A DNA stretch of 64,000 bases, from positions 434,001-498,000 of the forward strand of contig MU385859.1 of the NCBI GenBank assembly GCA_022497145.1, given 5' to 3'. The position numbers and the translations under genes are program-made. This stretch comes from Rostrohypoxylon terebratum. Taxonomy: Eukaryota; Ascomycota; Sordariomycetes; Xylariales; Hypoxylaceae. Of this stretch, positions 45,391-56,494 are shown in pieces (position 1 is the stretch's first letter; each line of letters starts with the position of its first letter). The notes below the pieces were generated by a model, which worked only from the letters and a program-made list of their open reading frames with translations, ran no database searches and was not told where the DNA came from.

Positions 45391-46288
45391 TTCCCCCTCT
45401 TTTTTGCTATATCTTATATATATATCACCGGTTTCGAATCTTTCACCTGTAGTGTCCGACACACTTTCTCCCACTCCAATTGCGTAGAAGTACAGTAAGT
45501 TGTGTGAATCTGGGGCAACGATCTGAACACCCTCTCCCGACCGTGCCATCCATCGAAACACCCACGCAGGGGGGACCAATTGGCGGGTGGCGTAGCCGCA
45601 AAAAAAAAAAGCCCAATACCTAACGCGCGTAGTACAAAAAATCCCACCTAGCAAACAAAGTGAGTTTGATTAAGTATCGTCGTGATCTGCATACGGGGTA
45701 ATGATGAAATCAGGGCGAGATTAGGTTGAGCCGAAGATTTTTGACAGGTACGCCCTAAAAAAGTGATCTAATAACGTCAGGGCTAGGTGCTTTAGGTACC
45801 TGGTCCTAAGACGAAGCCCTGGGAAGCTAAGGGGTTGCCAGCCTCCCCCCTCTTGGGCTGCTTGCTATGTACTACTACTGTAGTAGTCCCAGGATTTTGG
45901 CGTGCTCAGACGCTAGGGGGATCGGCTACTTCCCTGACTTCCATGGGCTGGGCTGGGCTGTTGAGCCGGGCGCTAATGCCCACTGGATTGGGGAATGTGA
46001 GTTTAGTCAGCTCCGGATATAAAATTTTTGGGTTATAGTATTAGCAGGTACGATGGGTGCATAGTTCATTCTAGTATAGTACCTATGCTTAAAGTCTAAA
46101 TAGTAGGTAAATAATTCATTCTTTCATTCTTCATCCTCGGATATATGGTTCGGTGGCCCCCGTAACATCTATGTAAAGGAAACCCAACACTCTATATGAC
46201 CAGATACACGACTTGATCTTAAAAAAGGGAGCTGTGTAGCTCTGTGATGCGCTCTTTTTTTTTTTTTTTGGTAAAGAAAACCCCGAGT
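45391..46288. other. 0.9 kb spacer between two minus-strand genes
   Basis: It contains the DHCR24-like promoter: (TA)n at about 45415-45424, an A10 run at 45600-45610 and TAGGTACCTGG at 45793. A T-rich run near 46253-46269 lies just after the esterase stop and may mark its 3' end. Confidence 0.5.
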
Positions 46289-47872
46289 CTATAGCTTCAC
46301 CGGAATATCAACAACAACAGGCACCTGAGGCACATTCTTCTCCTTAATCTGCCGTCTCGCCATCTCCCACACCTGCTCATCCGAATACGGACTCAGCGTC
46401 TCCGTATCAATCTCAACCTCCTCCAGGTTCTTCGCCTTGATCGTCTTGAAAGACGACTTCACCTCGCCGGGGTTCCTACATATATCCTTGATAAAGCTCG
46501 CGACACCCTCGATATTCCGCTTCGATTCGGCCAGCTGCGGAAGGACGGCGGCAAACACGTGCGGCATGGCCTCGTACTCCTCGAACACGACCGGCACGCC
46601 ATCCCGCACGAGCTTCGAGACCAGGTACCTGTCCTCGTCCGCAAGGGTCTCCCAGCCGCAGCTCACGTAGATTGGGGGCGCGCCCTCCCAGCTCCGGTTC
46701 ATCTGCAGCGTGCTTAGCGGGTGTAGTATGTACTCGTTGTCGACGTAGATGTGTCTCCGCGGCGGGTCGGTCGGCCACAGGCCGTCTGGCTTCGGCTTGA
46801 GCGTTTCGGATAGCAGGACGGGGGGAGGTAGGTAGCACCACTGCTGGTTCTCGATCAGCGACGGCATCGTCTGTATCAAGTCTACCCAAGGAGAAATGGC
46901 GGCGAGGCCCGCGGGTAAGGGCACGTCGCGGTCCTCACCGAACCAGGCGATCTTCAGGCCTTGTCGACGGATCTCCATGACTGTCCGGAGGAGCGCGAGT
47001 GCCAGATTCCCGCCGGCGCTGTCCCCGGAAAAGACGATGTCGCTGGGGGCAACGGGTTCGTGGAAGGATCCGGGAGGCGGGTAGAGGAGCGTCAAGTAAG
47101 AAACCAGTGCATCTAGCAGTGCCGACGGAAATGCATTCTGGGGCGCGAGCCGGTAGCGCACAGAGTACGCGCGCCCACCCGTTCCCTTTGCAATGTTCTT
47201 GACCAAACCCCTATGCGTGATCGGGTCGCAGACGTAATATGCACCGCCGTGAAGATACAGTATAGTTGATTTATTCTTAACCTCCTTCATCATCTCCTCA
47301 TACTTCTCCCGCTCCGAGATAGCAGGTGGTACGGAGTCCTTATCCGCGCCTGCCCTGTAGCCCGTCCATTCCGCCTCGACAGGCACAATATCAGGAATCT
47401 TAAATGACGGCGCAGCGCCTCTTGCGTCAGCGTCGCGCAGCCCGTCGATAGCCGCCAACAAGGCGTCGCGGACCCCTGCTTCCGGCGGCACCTGCGCCGC
47501 CGCCGTGCTGATCCATATCCTGCCCTTGACGCCCGGGTCCCTCGTCGTCATGACCTGCGTCTCTCTGATCCCGACCGGCTTCCCCGAGTTCATAGTCGAC
47601 CGCAGCACCGAGATGGTCACGTCGCTCTTCAGGTCGAGGTACTTGGACGTTTCGGATCTCCGGAGCACGTGCAGGAGAACCGTTTTCAGCACCAATGGCA
47701 GCTTGGGCAGCAGCGTGAGTAAAAGTCCGAATGTCCCGTTGCCCGCCGTGCCGGGCAGCGAGCCGTTGCCGTTGCTATCAGACATAGGGACGACAACGAC
47801 GACGGCGGCAACGTAGAGACTGGTAAGTATTGAAAACGCTGAAGTGCTAGATGCAGACGTATAACGACCCAA
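46289..47872 (-). CDS. Alpha/beta hydrolase, hormone-sensitive-lipase (HSL) type esterase
   Basis: Single exon, 527 residues from the ATG at 47872, or 498 from the ATG at 47785 (MSDSNGNGS). The longer form would start with a hydrophobic stretch ILTSLYVAAVVVVVP that could act as a signal anchor, so the start matters for location; I cannot decide between them. Family motifs are YLHGGAYYV (oxyanion-hole HGG, about 207), VRYRLAPQNAFP, and the nucleophile elbow GDSAGG (Ser about 284). The acid is probably Asp in ETLADEDRYL and the His is in EAMPHVFAAVL near residue 455. These enzymes cleave carboxyl esters of short acyl chains or sterol/steryl esters. Fungal relatives include steryl acetyl hydrolases, which would fit the sterol genes next door, but the substrate is inference. 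Confidence 0.82.
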   Translation of the reverse strand: MGRYTSASSTSAFSILTSLYVAAVVVVVPMSDSNGNGSLPGTAGNGTFGLLLTLLPKLPLVLKTVLLHVLRRSETSKYLDLKSDVTISVLRSTMNSGKPVGIRETQVMTTRDPGVKGRIWISTAAAQVPPEAGVRDALLAAIDGLRDADARGAAPSFKIPDIVPVEAEWTGYRAGADKDSVPPAISEREKYEEMMKEVKNKSTILYLHGGAYYVCDPITHRGLVKNIAKGTGGRAYSVRYRLAPQNAFPSALLDALVSYLTLLYPPPGSFHEPVAPSDIVFSGDSAGGNLALALLRTVMEIRRQGLKIAWFGEDRDVPLPAGLAAISPWVDLIQTMPSLIENQQWCYLPPPVLLSETLKPKPDGLWPTDPPRRHIYVDNEYILHPLSTLQMNRSWEGAPPIYVSCGWETLADEDRYLVSKLVRDGVPVVFEEYEAMPHVFAAVLPQLAESKRNIEGVASFIKDICRNPGEVKSSFKTIKAKNLEEVEIDTETLSPYSDEQVWEMARRQIKEKNVPQVPVVVDIPVKL

Positions 47873-48798
47873 ATCTTAGCAGCAAAGTCCGCTTGTCCCG
47901 GTGTATGAGCTCAAAGACGAAAACGTAGGTGTTTATAAACCGTCTAGTTGGTATGTAAAGGTCGCATGTTTCAATCCCCTGAAACACCCACGAACACACG
48001 CGGACGACAATTCTACGAGACAAATCTCACCCGAATGGTATTTTACGAGATCGGTGACTTCATGAACATTTTCGGAAGCTTTGCTTTGTTGGAAGGATCC
48101 CTAGAGATGCGAGCTAATGAGCCTCGGTATCATGAATCATGCACATGGCGCTCCCGAGTGTAACGTGTAGGGATCTTTTAGCAGGTTTAAGCTAGCTCCA
48201 GGCCTGCTGTGATGCCTCCTTCTCTACTTCCGCCGACCGTGGGAAGGTAGCGGTTCGGTTGTGTACCTTATGTAAAAGGCTTATGTACATGGTAGCTATC
48301 GCTCGCTAACGTGATTGGTGCCTACATACATGAACGCTATTCAGCTCGAGACATCCCGATGAAAATTGTTGAGGAGAAAACTTGAGACCACATGTGCAGC
48401 CACTTTACTCTGATATAATCTCTATTAGGTAAATCAACATATTCACTTACAGAATAGATCAATTGGAAGGACATGGAATCAAACGGGGGTAGTATTAAGC
48501 CGCTTTACCGATTCGTGTTATTAGGCTCGTTCCGAGGTCGTTTATACCCATCCTAGACGTACACCCGTTAGTTATCTATCCTACGCATCCTCTCACCGGT
48601 CGCTGTCGCCATCGCCATCGCTCCCCCTCCTCGTCACGTTGAATAGAGTTAGCCCTCGATCGTAGCATGCATGCCCCAAGGCCGCCTTTCCTTTTTACAA
48701 AAAGATTAAAAACTTCCCAATCAAAAAAAAAAAAAAGAACGCCGATTGATTTTTCACTAATGCATAGGTACTTATTAATAACTCCATGTGCTTAAAAG
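47873..48798. other. 0.93 kb spacer between esterase and PEX14
   Basis: It holds the esterase promoter at the left and the PEX14 3' end at the right. A poly-A run of about 13 bases lies near 48725. No gene is seen. Confidence 0.55.
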
Positions 48799-50121
48799 CT
48801 AAGAACTGCTACCGGCCTCTCCTTGTCCCTCTCCCTTTCCGCTCGCCGCCATCTGCCACGCCGGGATCGACGCCTTGGGTGTGGCGGGTGAGCCTGTGCC
48901 GAAGGGGCTGCTGCGGTCACCGAGTGCTGATAGGTAGTCGTGTCGGCTGCTGCTTGTGCTAGCGCCGCTAGGGGGAGACGAGTTATCCTTCTCTTCACGT
49001 AGTGCTTGTTTCGCATCCCCGATCTCCTTAGCCATGAAGTCGATGCCCGGGGTCCCAGGGCCGCTCGGGGTAACTATGTTGCCACCGGTGGGTAACAGGA
49101 AGCCGTTAGTGCTAATAGCAGGCACCGGCGGGGTCAGTCTGTTGATGCTGAGGGATGGGGTAGAGGTGGAGCCAGAGTTGTTCATTCGCTGGCTGATGAG
49201 CGACTTGAGACTCTTCACTTCGTTGCTGATATCCTTCAACTTGTTATCCGTGAAGTCCTTGTTGGCCTGCATCGACTTAGGAATGATGGCCTTCAGACCC
49301 TTCATCTCTTCGCGTAATCTCTCCGTCTCGTCTTCATGACGTCGGCTAGCGGACTTTGTGTCTCGCATGAATGTATCTAGTTCGTCTAGGACTTTGTCAA
49401 GTTTCTCGGTTCGTTCCTTCTCTGAAGCCTTCAACTCGTCTGTGTCCTTCGCCAATTGCTCTAGCGTCGCGAATGCCTTCTCGAATTGCTCATCCACGTT
49501 CGACTTATCCTGTTCTAACTTTTCGGGTGTCGGCGGTGAGACTAGAGGGAATATGTAACGCTTTTGTGAAGTCAAGTTAGTCTCTTCAGTCAATCAAATA
49601 AGGGGGTATAGGATATTAGGATGGGATAGTCTCGTACCTTGCTCATGAAATACAAGCCGTAACCAACTCCGCCCACTACGGTAGCCATGATGAACCAATC
49701 TCGCCAGTCCCTCTTAGGCGGCTCTGGCGGAGGTGCTTCCCATCCGTAGGGTTGAGTCTGATATTGGCCATACTGCGGTTGGCGTTGAGCAGGGGTTGGG
49801 GAGTATCGTGGAGGTGGCGTCGTTGTTGACGTGGTAGATGGGCTAGAATAAGAATCCGACGGTGAGCTGCTTCGTGCGAATGCTACATCGATTTCCTCTT
49901 GCGTCAAGTTTTTTGATCGCAGAAAGGATAGCTTGTTCTCCGTGGGCGAAGATGCTACATTAGGATCTTGCAAGACTGTCGATGTACTTTGTTAGCAATG
50001 ATCTTAAGATCTAATGATTTAATGATCTGCTTGTTTCCCTAAAAAAAGGATATCAAAATAAAGTGGCTGGATTGAACTCACAAGAAATCGCAGAGGCGAC
50101 AATGTCCTCCCGGATTGCCAT
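48799..50121 (-). CDS. PEX14: Peroxisomal docking protein Pex14
   Basis: Three exons on the minus strand, 50121-50082, 49975-49638 and 49560-48799, give 379 residues. Exon 1 encodes MAIREDIVASAIS and one base; joined to exon 2 it reads AISFLQDPNVASSPTENKLSFLRSKNLT, then EEIDVAFARS, the conserved N-terminal helix bundle that binds the WxxxF/Y motifs of Pex5. A Pro/Gln/Tyr-rich linker leads to RDWFIMATVVGGVGYGLYF (about 105-123), the single membrane helix. Exon 3 opens with RYIFPLVSPPTPEKLEQDK and a long coiled coil to about residue 235, followed by a Ser/Pro-rich tail. Pex14 forms the docking and import pore with Pex13 and Pex17/33 at peroxisomes and Woronin-body-bearing glyoxysomes. The exon 2-3 join uses an ACTAAC branch site close to an AAAAG acceptor. 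Confidence 0.92.
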
Positions 50122-51050
50122 GATCGATGTACAATCCTCAGCGAATATTCATGTTAGATCGGAATGATGAATAAACGTTGTTGGTAGTCTGTTAAAAGTA
50201 AAATGGACCGTTTTGTCGTTGTAGCGTTGTGCAATTTACAGTAGGAAGCTTTAGGAGCCGATTGAAAGACTGGAAATTATAAGTTGTCGCGTTAGGATTG
50301 GTAAGTCTGGTAAGTGCAATGGGACCCAATGACGAACCCCTGCCAACCCAGAATGGACCGAGGCACGCGGTTGCTCCGCTGCTTAAACCGACTTACGTAA
50401 TGAAATTGATCGGACATCACGTGCTTGGCCTACAACGCTGAATGCCCTTTCTTGAACTCCTTTCTTGAAAGTTGAACTCCTTGAACTTTTTGACAATGCT
50501 GACAATTTGACATTGACTCTTCTTAATTAACCTGATTACCTACCTAGTAGCTTTTGGATTGTCCCACACTGATCAGGCTATACAGCCGGAATGATCTAAG
50601 TACAACCATAGGCTCTAGCTCAAGAAGCCTTCAGTACCGGTTAACTGTCAGAAATGTCTTACTTCACTGGAACTCATCACTCATACAAGAGTTACTGTCA
50701 CTAATTGATTCGTCTATCCAATTCTAGTGGTAGTCTAAAAATTCAGTTTCATCAATTCTCTAGTCTTTAGCTAGAAATTCTCAATGTCTGTGATAAAAAA
50801 CCATCGAATCGTAAAGCATCGCCTCCCTTTTCTGCAGGTGTATCGCCCATATGCCGTTCCATTCCGTTCCATCCCATTACCGTAAAAACCCCACGCCTGT
50901 CCCATCAGTCATATCATGCTATGTAGAAGGGAAGATAAAAAAACCCCGAGAGTCCCATCCTGTAACCTGTGTAGATATGTGATGACGGGGAATGCAGTAG
51001 CCGCCATCTCTCTTATCTCTTCTCAGAGAATACTACCTAGCTGGGTGATT
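50122..51050. other. 0.93 kb spacer between PEX14 and the Apd1-like gene
   Basis: PEX14 promoter at the left, and the 3' region of the Apd1-like gene at the right. Short CTTGAACTCC direct repeats lie near 50452-50480. No gene is seen. Confidence 0.55.
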
Positions 51051-52168
51051 TTACCAACTCATCATACCCGTCCCGCGATCAAACCCACCCCTCAACTGCC
51101 TATCCCCCTTGACAACCTTGCCCTGCAGGATCGTATATCTAACGATATTCTCACAATCCTCAGGCCTGACCCTGGCCAACCAGATGCACTGGGCAGCGCC
51201 CACATCTCTAGCCTCCTCGGTGTCCGCATCGACGACGGGCTTAACGATCTCGGGCTCCTGTCCGGGGGGCAGCTTGGCGCGCTGCACCTCGTCGATGCCG
51301 AAGGCGTCGGGCCGGCGGTAGATCATCATGTTCGCCGAGTACTTGTGGCCGCCGACGTGGTTGACGAAGTAGATGCCCACGCCGCCCGGCCGCTCGTCGT
51401 CCAGGTCGCGGTCTAGGCCCAGCACGCGCAGGTGCCGCTCCAGCTCCTTCTTGATCAGCGGCGCGCTCTGCCCGCACCGCGCGTCGCGCGTGCGGTGCGA
51501 GCAGAGGAGGACGACGGCGCGGTGAGGACACGGCCGCGCGATCATGTCGCCGACGGTGCTGCGCGAGGAGGAGATCGTTTTGGGGAGGGTGAAGGGGTCG
51601 AGTGGGTCGGAGGTCGTGGGCGCTTTCGAGATGTACTTGTTGATGAGGGAGGGGACGGCGGGTGGCGTCACGTTCTCGACGATGGTGAAGGCGGGGAGCA
51701 CGAGTAGGGTCGTGGGCTCCGAGTAATCGGGGCGGTTATTCGGCGTGTGCATGTTGGAGGCGGAGAGCATGAGGCGCTGGTTCGAACAATGTTAGTCTCA
51801 TCCTTACGGCAAACAGATACAAAAAGCAGAAACTTGGAATAGGAACATACCCCATTGCTAGGCTTGCTCGCGTGCCCGAAAGCCTCCATCACACTGCCCC
51901 TCTCGTCCTCAACATGTCTGCTCCAGTCGGACTTGCTGGTCGCGACCAGCACATGCGTGCTCCACGGCTTTATGTTGCCGTACAGCGGGTGCGATTCCTC
52001 GACCTTGAAGTGGCGCGGGTACTTAACCGTGCAGCTATCACAGTCGTGCTTGCATTCCTCGCCGTCGACGTCTGATCGTGTCTGAGGGAACAGCTCTGAT
52101 GCCCTCGCGCTGCCCGTCAATACACGTTTGGCCCCGCCGAATATCGAGAGAAGGCCTGCGGCTGCCAT
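51051..52168 (-). CDS. Apd1-like thioredoxin-fold [2Fe-2S] protein (sucrase/ferredoxin family)
   Basis: Two exons on the minus strand, 52168-51851 and 51776-51051, joined in phase 0, give 347 residues. The N-terminal part has CKHDCDSCTVKYPRHFKVEE and LYGNIKPWSTHVLVAT, typical of fungal Apd1/Aim32-type proteins. The C-terminal thioredoxin-like ferredoxin domain has CSHRTRDARCG (Cys198 and Cys207) and NHVGGHKYSANMMIY with an HxxxH pair (His246, His250), the mixed Cys/His [2Fe-2S] ligands reported for yeast Apd1. The protein ends in Met-Ser-Trp, matching the C-terminal tripeptide used to recruit cytosolic Fe-S clients to the CIA targeting complex. In yeast Apd1 is a cytosolic electron-transfer-type protein linked to redox-drug sensitivity. 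Role here inferred by family; family call is firm. Confidence 0.87.
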
Positions 52169-54250
52169 TGTCTCTTTTCTTTTCTCCTCTCTTCTTCTAT
52201 GTCTTCTGTCTCCTGTCTTCTTCCACTTCTCTCCTTGCTCTCCTCTTTCCAGAGACGCCCCTGGAAGTGCGTTGGGCGAAAGCTAGGTCGCGCTAAGAGA
52301 GAACCTTGGAATCTAGATCTTCCTCGATTTCTAGGTGATGGCGGACCTAATTCTTATCTGATCCGAGGCCTGTGTTAGTCTCGACCGGAAATGGTAAGTG
52401 GGGTGTGCAGGGGTGTTTTCAGGAGAAAAGATCAGGGGAAGCGAGAGAGATACGACTGTACGACCCGAAAGTATGGACGAGCTAGGGAAAGAAAGGGTGG
52501 CATTAATTACCTTCTTGACTTTTTGACTTCTTGGCAGATCTGTTCTCCGAGGAAACTCTCAAGGATCTCCCTTTAAGAAAAAGTATCGAGTCGAATTCTA
52601 TTCGATTTATAGTTGTCAATTCAACCACTGGGTCGTTTTGCCGTTGTGACAGGTACTTTAAGGCTGATGCCAGTGCCTATACTGCAAGCCCACAGTCAAA
52701 CAAGTAACATGCAAACAAACAACCCTTACTCAACCCTCGACTGTTTTCTGATGGTCGAACGATCAAGGGATCCGCACCTTGAAAAAAAAACAAGAAATTT
52801 TAGGATGACGAGGAGATGACAAACACGAAATGGAATAAATTCTATTCGAGACGGGCGACTAGGTACCTATTATACCTCCTTCGGTGGACGGGGTATCAGA
52901 CTCGGATAAAAGAGGGCACGTCTCTCGGTGATAAGCGGTCCAGTCAGTCTACCACACGGAGTAAGTCGGTCCTCCGAGGAAACTTGCCGCGCGTTGAGTG
53001 TTTCCAAGGTTCCCATCCGTTTCAATATTAGAGGCATGCACTAAGTAATACTATTCGATGGCATCATTTACCTATTGGGCACCAAGCCCATAATGCCATC
53101 CCGTCGGAATATGTCGAGACCCCAGCCCGGGTATCCACCAAGAATCTCCAAACGCACATGCAACTCCCGTCAACCGCAGTCTGCAGTATCAATATACCAA
53201 CACACATATCGATATGTAAGCCAGCGGCCATGACGGGAAGATGCCGCCTCAGACGCCACGACGAAAAAGCAAGATCGGCATTCGTGAAACCGGCAAACGT
53301 GCCGAACGAGATCATCGCGAGTACGACGTAGAATGCGTGCGAGAGACCTCGAGTGTGTGTGGATCTCGCTTCTGGGAGTTAGTTATCAGATCCCGCTGAA
53401 GCTGATTGATTACACGCCACCCCTGACTAGCATGGACACATATCAAGGATTTGTCCGCCCGACGGATGAGTACGGTGTACGTACTCCCTACCTAGGACCT
53501 AGGTACCTAGTATTCTCACATAACCGTAGACGTAAGAGATGAAGATAAAACCCGTGGTCGCACACGTATAGTAAGCTATTCATTCTGATGTATGTGCCAT
53601 GTCCCGCCAGATACGAGCCCTTCAAGGATGATTGAGAAGTAGACTAGATATCTAGGTAGGGTGGAAGCACTTCAGTTCTAACTGATCATATCATTACGAT
53701 ATACGCAGTACTGTAGATAGTATCACCTAGAAGTAGCTGCAAAGTCGTTCAGACCTCACCTCTCACATCTCACATCAAAACTCTCCAGTCTTGATCACTT
53801 GATGACAAATGTAGATATATGATATTGGCATTATGGCATTACACTGAACTCATACCAACTCCGTGCCCATCCCACAACATCCCGCCCGATCCAACGCGAT
53901 CCCATCTTATCTATCGTCCCTAGGATAGTACGTAGGTAAATTACATTTTTAGGTTTACAAGCCATTCCCGTCTCGTCTCATCTCATCTGCTCGCACCGCA
54001 TCTTGTCGTATCTCAACACAACTACTTTATTCGTTACCCATCGCTGTGTCCTCTCTCCCTCCCCCCCCCTCCTCCCCTCCTCCCCTCCTCTACTCATCAC
54101 CCCTTTCCCTCACTCCTACGTAGGCAGGCAGGCAGGTAGGCAAAACTAGCATGTGCTGTATGCATAACATTACAAAGAAACCAAAAAAAGCACGAGCCCA
54201 AACCCCCGAATGTATACCACGTACTAGGAATTTAGGTAACCCGTACCCCA
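52169..54250. other. 2.1 kb spacer upstream of the Apd1-like gene
   Basis: No supported gene. The right half carries the palindrome CTAGGTACCTAG at 53499-53510 inside a cluster of CCTAGG/AGGTACC words, and a C/T-only tract at about 54050-54095 (CCCCTCCTCCCC type). GGCAGGCAGGCAGG follows near 54125. These last tracts are probably in the 3' region of the acyltransferase gene. Confidence 0.55.
54048..54095. repeat. Polypyrimidine tract (CCTCC-type)
   Basis: An almost pure C/T stretch of about 48 bases with repeated CTCCC units, some 150 bases beyond the acyltransferase stop codon. It could form triplex-like structure or be a 3' processing element; neither is shown. Confidence 0.6.
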
Positions 54251-56494
54251 TTAATCCCCCTCCTCCCCATCCGACGAGAGCCCGCTCTTCCGCCGTCTGA
54301 GCTCCCCCCTCTGCCTCATCGCGGCCCTGATCTTGGAGCTCGCCTCGTTGAACCCCTCGTTCGTATCCAGCGCCGTGAACCCGGACACCGGGAACCCCGC
54401 GGACCCGAACCCGCCCCCGGAGCTGCTGCTCCGGCTGCGCGACCGCGAGGGGGGCCGCGTCGCGAACATCCCGATTGCCCCGATGTTGCTGAATGACTCG
54501 TTGCGCGGGATCGCCTGGCTCGACCGGGTCGTGTTCTTCCTGGACAGATGAGGGGAGTCTGGTGGGGTTGGCTCACCCGCCCGAGAAGATGCCCCTCCTG
54601 ATGATTCCCTGACCCCGTCCGCGCGGAACGGATCCGCTACGAGGCGCGTTTGTTCGAAGTCCTCGTACATGTCGGGGCCGAGGTCGTTGATAACCTTGAC
54701 CACCTTCTCAGACAGCTCCGCCCTTCGCTCCCGGAGTTTGTGGATGCTGTAGCTAGATGTCGGGCTAATGCACAGGACGAGAGGTCTTAGCGACTTGAAT
54801 ATGTCCATGCCGACCTCGCCGAATCGCAAAGCCGCGAATGTGATGGCCGGGAAGACAATCCAGCCTCCGACGAACATGAGCCAGAATGGCACCCAATCCG
54901 GGACGTAGCCCCATAGGTGGTCTTGGTATACCTTGATCGCGAGGATCATGGAGTACAGGTTGTAAAGCACTGGGGCAAATGCCATAGCAACGAGGAGTTT
55001 CCAGGTTGCCATCACGTCCCGACCCTGTATCTTCACTGAAGAACCCGCCAGTGCCTCTTTCGCTTTCTTATGGCTAATAATCTTGGAAGCGGCAAAGACC
55101 GGCGCAAACAAGAAAAGACCGGGAATGACACCGATAGAGAGCACGATCAATTTCGCGACACGGTATAGTAGAGTGAAGATAACTACCGGAAGTGTCATTC
55201 TAGCGTAAGCAACCTGGTGATCTCTGATGTTTAGGTATCGGAGCTGCTTGTTGTATTCTTTGACATTGTTCATCAAATCGATGATGCGCGGATCGTCCTT
55301 GTATTTGGAGAAGCCAATAGCTAACCTCCTGTTAAGCTCTACCACCATTGGTAGAGGTAGTTTCTTTCCGGTGTTGTACAGTCTCCTAGCTCCTTGAATG
55401 CACATCAAAGTATCGTAATCCGGAGATGATACAGTAACGGCGCTCAATGCCTGATGAACCATATCAAGGGTTTGGCCGATCGCATCTCTCCTCTCGTTGT
55501 TCTTGTATTTCTCGACTAGCTCGTTAGGGATTTGGAAGGGTGCCCCGAACTCGACGACTGCCCGTGACCGAAACTTGTGGGCATGGAAGTAATTCATTCC
55601 GACGGGAACGATTTGAAGTCCACAGTCGGGATCCTCAGCTAGCGTACCCAACGCCATAATCGCCACACCAGCCTTCAGAGGCAACAATTCTGTTCTGTCA
55701 TGACTACCTCCCTCGGGGAAGATTCCAATACAACCACCTGACCTCAGGCGGTGGAAGACGGCCTTGTAAACTTCGGTTTGGTCGATATGAGGAGCCAGCT
55801 TGAACTTGGTGCCTTCGTAGCCATCCTTGATCCCTTTCAGCTCCTTGTTGGTAAAACTTCCCTTTTCGTCGATATCGTCGCGGCCGGTTAATTGCTGTAC
55901 AGGAACCTTTCCCTTAAATGGTCGCTTGATGCGAATTTCTTCCGGGCCGAGAATTTTCGAAATGTCGACCGAGCTACCCGACTGGCCTTTCACAGAGGGC
56001 AAGAAGATCATGCCGCCAACTTCAGCTTCCTTCTCAAAGTTGGTTCCCACGCCGCGGATCAGGGTCGGGTCGTTGATAGGGTCGGGAAGGTAGATAAGAC
56101 CCGATGCCGGTTTCGCCTTATCCTGAGCTCGGCCGACCGGAACAGAGCCGGTTTGACGGGAACCCCAGCCGATAAAGCCGTGAACAGATTTTTCAGCAAT
56201 CAGAAGACCAACCCGTCGGTTTGCTTCGTTTTTCAAGGTTCGTTGTAAGACAAGACCGTCGACAAACTGATTCGCATGAGGCGCCGCTACGAAAAGAATA
56301 GGGCCGGTCCGGGGCACCCGCCAAGCACCTCGAGGGTGAACTTCCCGAAAAAATAAATCGACTAGGACGGAGAAAGTGTGTAAGAAGGCGTCATATTTCC
56401 AGTCTGACATAGGGTACAATTCCTTCTCTTTATGCGGTTTCGGTTCTGCAACAGCAGAGGAGGGTGCCTCCTCGGCAGGTTTGCCGTCAGCCAT
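54251..56494 (-). CDS. Glycerol-3-phosphate/dihydroxyacetone-phosphate O-acyltransferase (Sct1/Gpt2 type)
   Basis: Single exon, 747 residues, matching fungal Sct1/Gpt2 in length. After a hydrophilic start come the PlsC motifs: VAAPHANQFVDG with catalytic His73, IAEKSVHGF and GSRQTGSVPVGR, and IGIFPEGGSHDRTELLPLKAG (about 253-272), the glycerol-3-phosphate binding block. VGMNYFHAHKFRSR follows. Hydrophobic segments lie near 437-470 and around 510-565 (WKLLVAMAFAPVLYNLYSMILA, WVPFWLMFVGGWIVFPAITF), anchoring it in the ER membrane. The C-terminal 130 residues are Ser/Arg-rich (RKNTTRSSQ, SRSRSRSSSSGG), a likely phosphorylation region as in the yeast enzymes. It acylates sn-1 of glycerol-3-phosphate, the first step of phospholipid and triacylglycerol synthesis. 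Which of the two yeast paralogues it matches cannot be said. Confidence 0.93.
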   Translation of the reverse strand: MADGKPAEEAPSSAVAEPKPHKEKELYPMSDWKYDAFLHTFSVLVDLFFREVHPRGAWRVPRTGPILFVAAPHANQFVDGLVLQRTLKNEANRRVGLLIAEKSVHGFIGWGSRQTGSVPVGRAQDKAKPASGLIYLPDPINDPTLIRGVGTNFEKEAEVGGMIFLPSVKGQSGSSVDISKILGPEEIRIKRPFKGKVPVQQLTGRDDIDEKGSFTNKELKGIKDGYEGTKFKLAPHIDQTEVYKAVFHRLRSGGCIGIFPEGGSHDRTELLPLKAGVAIMALGTLAEDPDCGLQIVPVGMNYFHAHKFRSRAVVEFGAPFQIPNELVEKYKNNERRDAIGQTLDMVHQALSAVTVSSPDYDTLMCIQGARRLYNTGKKLPLPMVVELNRRLAIGFSKYKDDPRIIDLMNNVKEYNKQLRYLNIRDHQVAYARMTLPVVIFTLLYRVAKLIVLSIGVIPGLFLFAPVFAASKIISHKKAKEALAGSSVKIQGRDVMATWKLLVAMAFAPVLYNLYSMILAIKVYQDHLWGYVPDWVPFWLMFVGGWIVFPAITFAALRFGEVGMDIFKSLRPLVLCISPTSSYSIHKLRERRAELSEKVVKVINDLGPDMYEDFEQTRLVADPFRADGVRESSGGASSRAGEPTPPDSPHLSRKNTTRSSQAIPRNESFSNIGAIGMFATRPPSRSRSRSSSSGGGFGSAGFPVSGFTALDTNEGFNEASSKIRAAMRQRGELRRRKSGLSSDGEEGD

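Noticed and set aside
45391..45654. Upstream 88-codon extension of the DHCR24-like frame
   Set aside because: Composition changes abruptly to AT-rich with TA runs, and family similarity begins only after the ATG at 45390.
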